Origin: DATMNI01 sp035570275 | GTDB lineage: Bacteria; Acidobacteriota; Terriglobia; Bryobacterales; Bryobacteraceae | NCBI GenBank assembly: GCA_035570275.1 | Contig: DATMNI010000054.1 | Location: forward strand, 1 to 6,023 | Reading direction: 5' to 3' | Length of the DNA: 6,023 nt | Shown: positions 5,725-6,023 of the stretch, in pieces | How positions within the stretch are numbered: the stretch's first letter is position 1 | How the letters are laid out: every line of letters starts with the position of its first letter | Notes under the pieces: generated by a model | The model's input: the letters and a program-made list of their open reading frames with translations, nothing else | What the model was told of the DNA's origin: nothing | Database searches by the model: none | Translations under genes and position numbers: made by a program

Positions 5725-6023
5725 ATGAAGAAATCGCAGTTCATTTTGGCCGCCGCCTTTTTCGCGGTTTCAGGATCGCTGCAGGCGGCGGGCGCGATCA
5801 AGACGTATTTGGTCGAGGCCGCCTTTGCATCCGATGAAGTAGTCGATTGGATCGGGCAGCCCTCGGCCCAGCGCGGCAACCAGGCGTCCGAACCCAACGA
5901 CGCGCTCCCGCTTCCCACCGCCAGCAGCGCCGCCACATCCCCAAACGGATCCGTCACCATCCGAATGGCCACCGGCAACCTGCCCTTGCCCAAGCCCTCC
6001 GCGGACGGACGTCTGATCGCCAC
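5725..6023 (+). CDS. Exported protein of unknown function, N-terminal part (3' truncated by window edge)
   Basis: The ATG at 5725 is preceded by GAGGA (5714-5718) at a 6-base spacing and opens a frame that stays open for 99 codons to the window edge. It begins with a clear Sec signal peptide: MKKSQ, hydrophobic core FILAAAFFAVSG, then small residues SLQAAGA with cleavage likely after residue 22 or 24. The start of the mature part, IKTYLVEAAFASDEVVDWIG, looks folded; from about residue 46 the chain is rich in Pro, Ser, Ala and Asn and probably flexible. There is no lipobox Cys, so it should be periplasmic, secreted or carried to the outer membrane by a later domain. I recognise no family in the visible third or so. 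The long, structured upstream region suggests its own promoter rather than read-through from the receptor, whose terminator lies about 900 bases before. Confidence 0.75.
   Translation, partial: MKKSQFILAAAFFAVSGSLQAAGAIKTYLVEAAFASDEVVDWIGQPSAQRGNQASEPNDALPLPTASSAATSPNGSVTIRMATGNLPLPKPSADGRLIA

Noticed and set aside
5721..6023. Minus-strand 100-codon frame
   Set aside because: The + strand reading here has a ribosome binding site, Met start and signal peptide; the minus frame is its antisense shadow.

Overview
The window looks like chromosomal DNA of a GC-rich, Gram-negative soil-type bacterium, most plausibly an Acidobacteriota (Solibacter/Bryobacter-like). The main reason is one very large outer-membrane TonB-dependent receptor of the Oar-like, carboxypeptidase-regulatory-domain type that is greatly expanded in that phylum. 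Taxonomy is inference; no rRNA or other marker gene is present.

Layout, left to right. (1) 2-277 is the C-terminal part of an ArsC/Spx-family thioredoxin-fold reductase entering from the left edge. (2) 278-709 is a 432-base intergenic region. It holds a 15-bp direct repeat that runs into a GC-rich hairpin (373-420) and two good sigma70-type promoters in tandem (484-513 and 602-629). It ends in a strong ribosome binding site. (3) 710-4747 encodes the receptor, 1,345 residues, with signal peptide, regulatory-like domain, plug and beta-barrel. Its gene is closed by a textbook intrinsic terminator (4792-4819), so it appears to be a single-gene transcription unit. (4) 4820-5724 is about 900 bases without a convincing gene. 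Three bases after the terminator T-tract begins what looks like the 5' end of a group II intron (GTGTG, then domain-I-like stems). I find no intron-encoded reverse transcriptase and no recognisable domain V, so it is probably a remnant. It is followed by three different short repeat arrays: a 7-bp unit at 5076-5138, a 16-bp unit at 5257-5286 and a 9-10-bp unit at 5392-5439. Then come an AT-rich island with dyad symmetry (5530-5606) and a GC-rich, hairpin-forming leader. (5) 5725-6023 is the start of an exported protein of unknown function that runs off the right edge. It reads on the + strand.

All supported genes are on the + strand but do not look like an operon: promoter and terminator signals separate the receptor from both neighbours. 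No defence system, CRISPR array, tRNA or intact mobile element was found. The most interesting part is the terminator/intron-fragment junction and the repeat-rich debris behind it; the rest is ordinary for this kind of genome.
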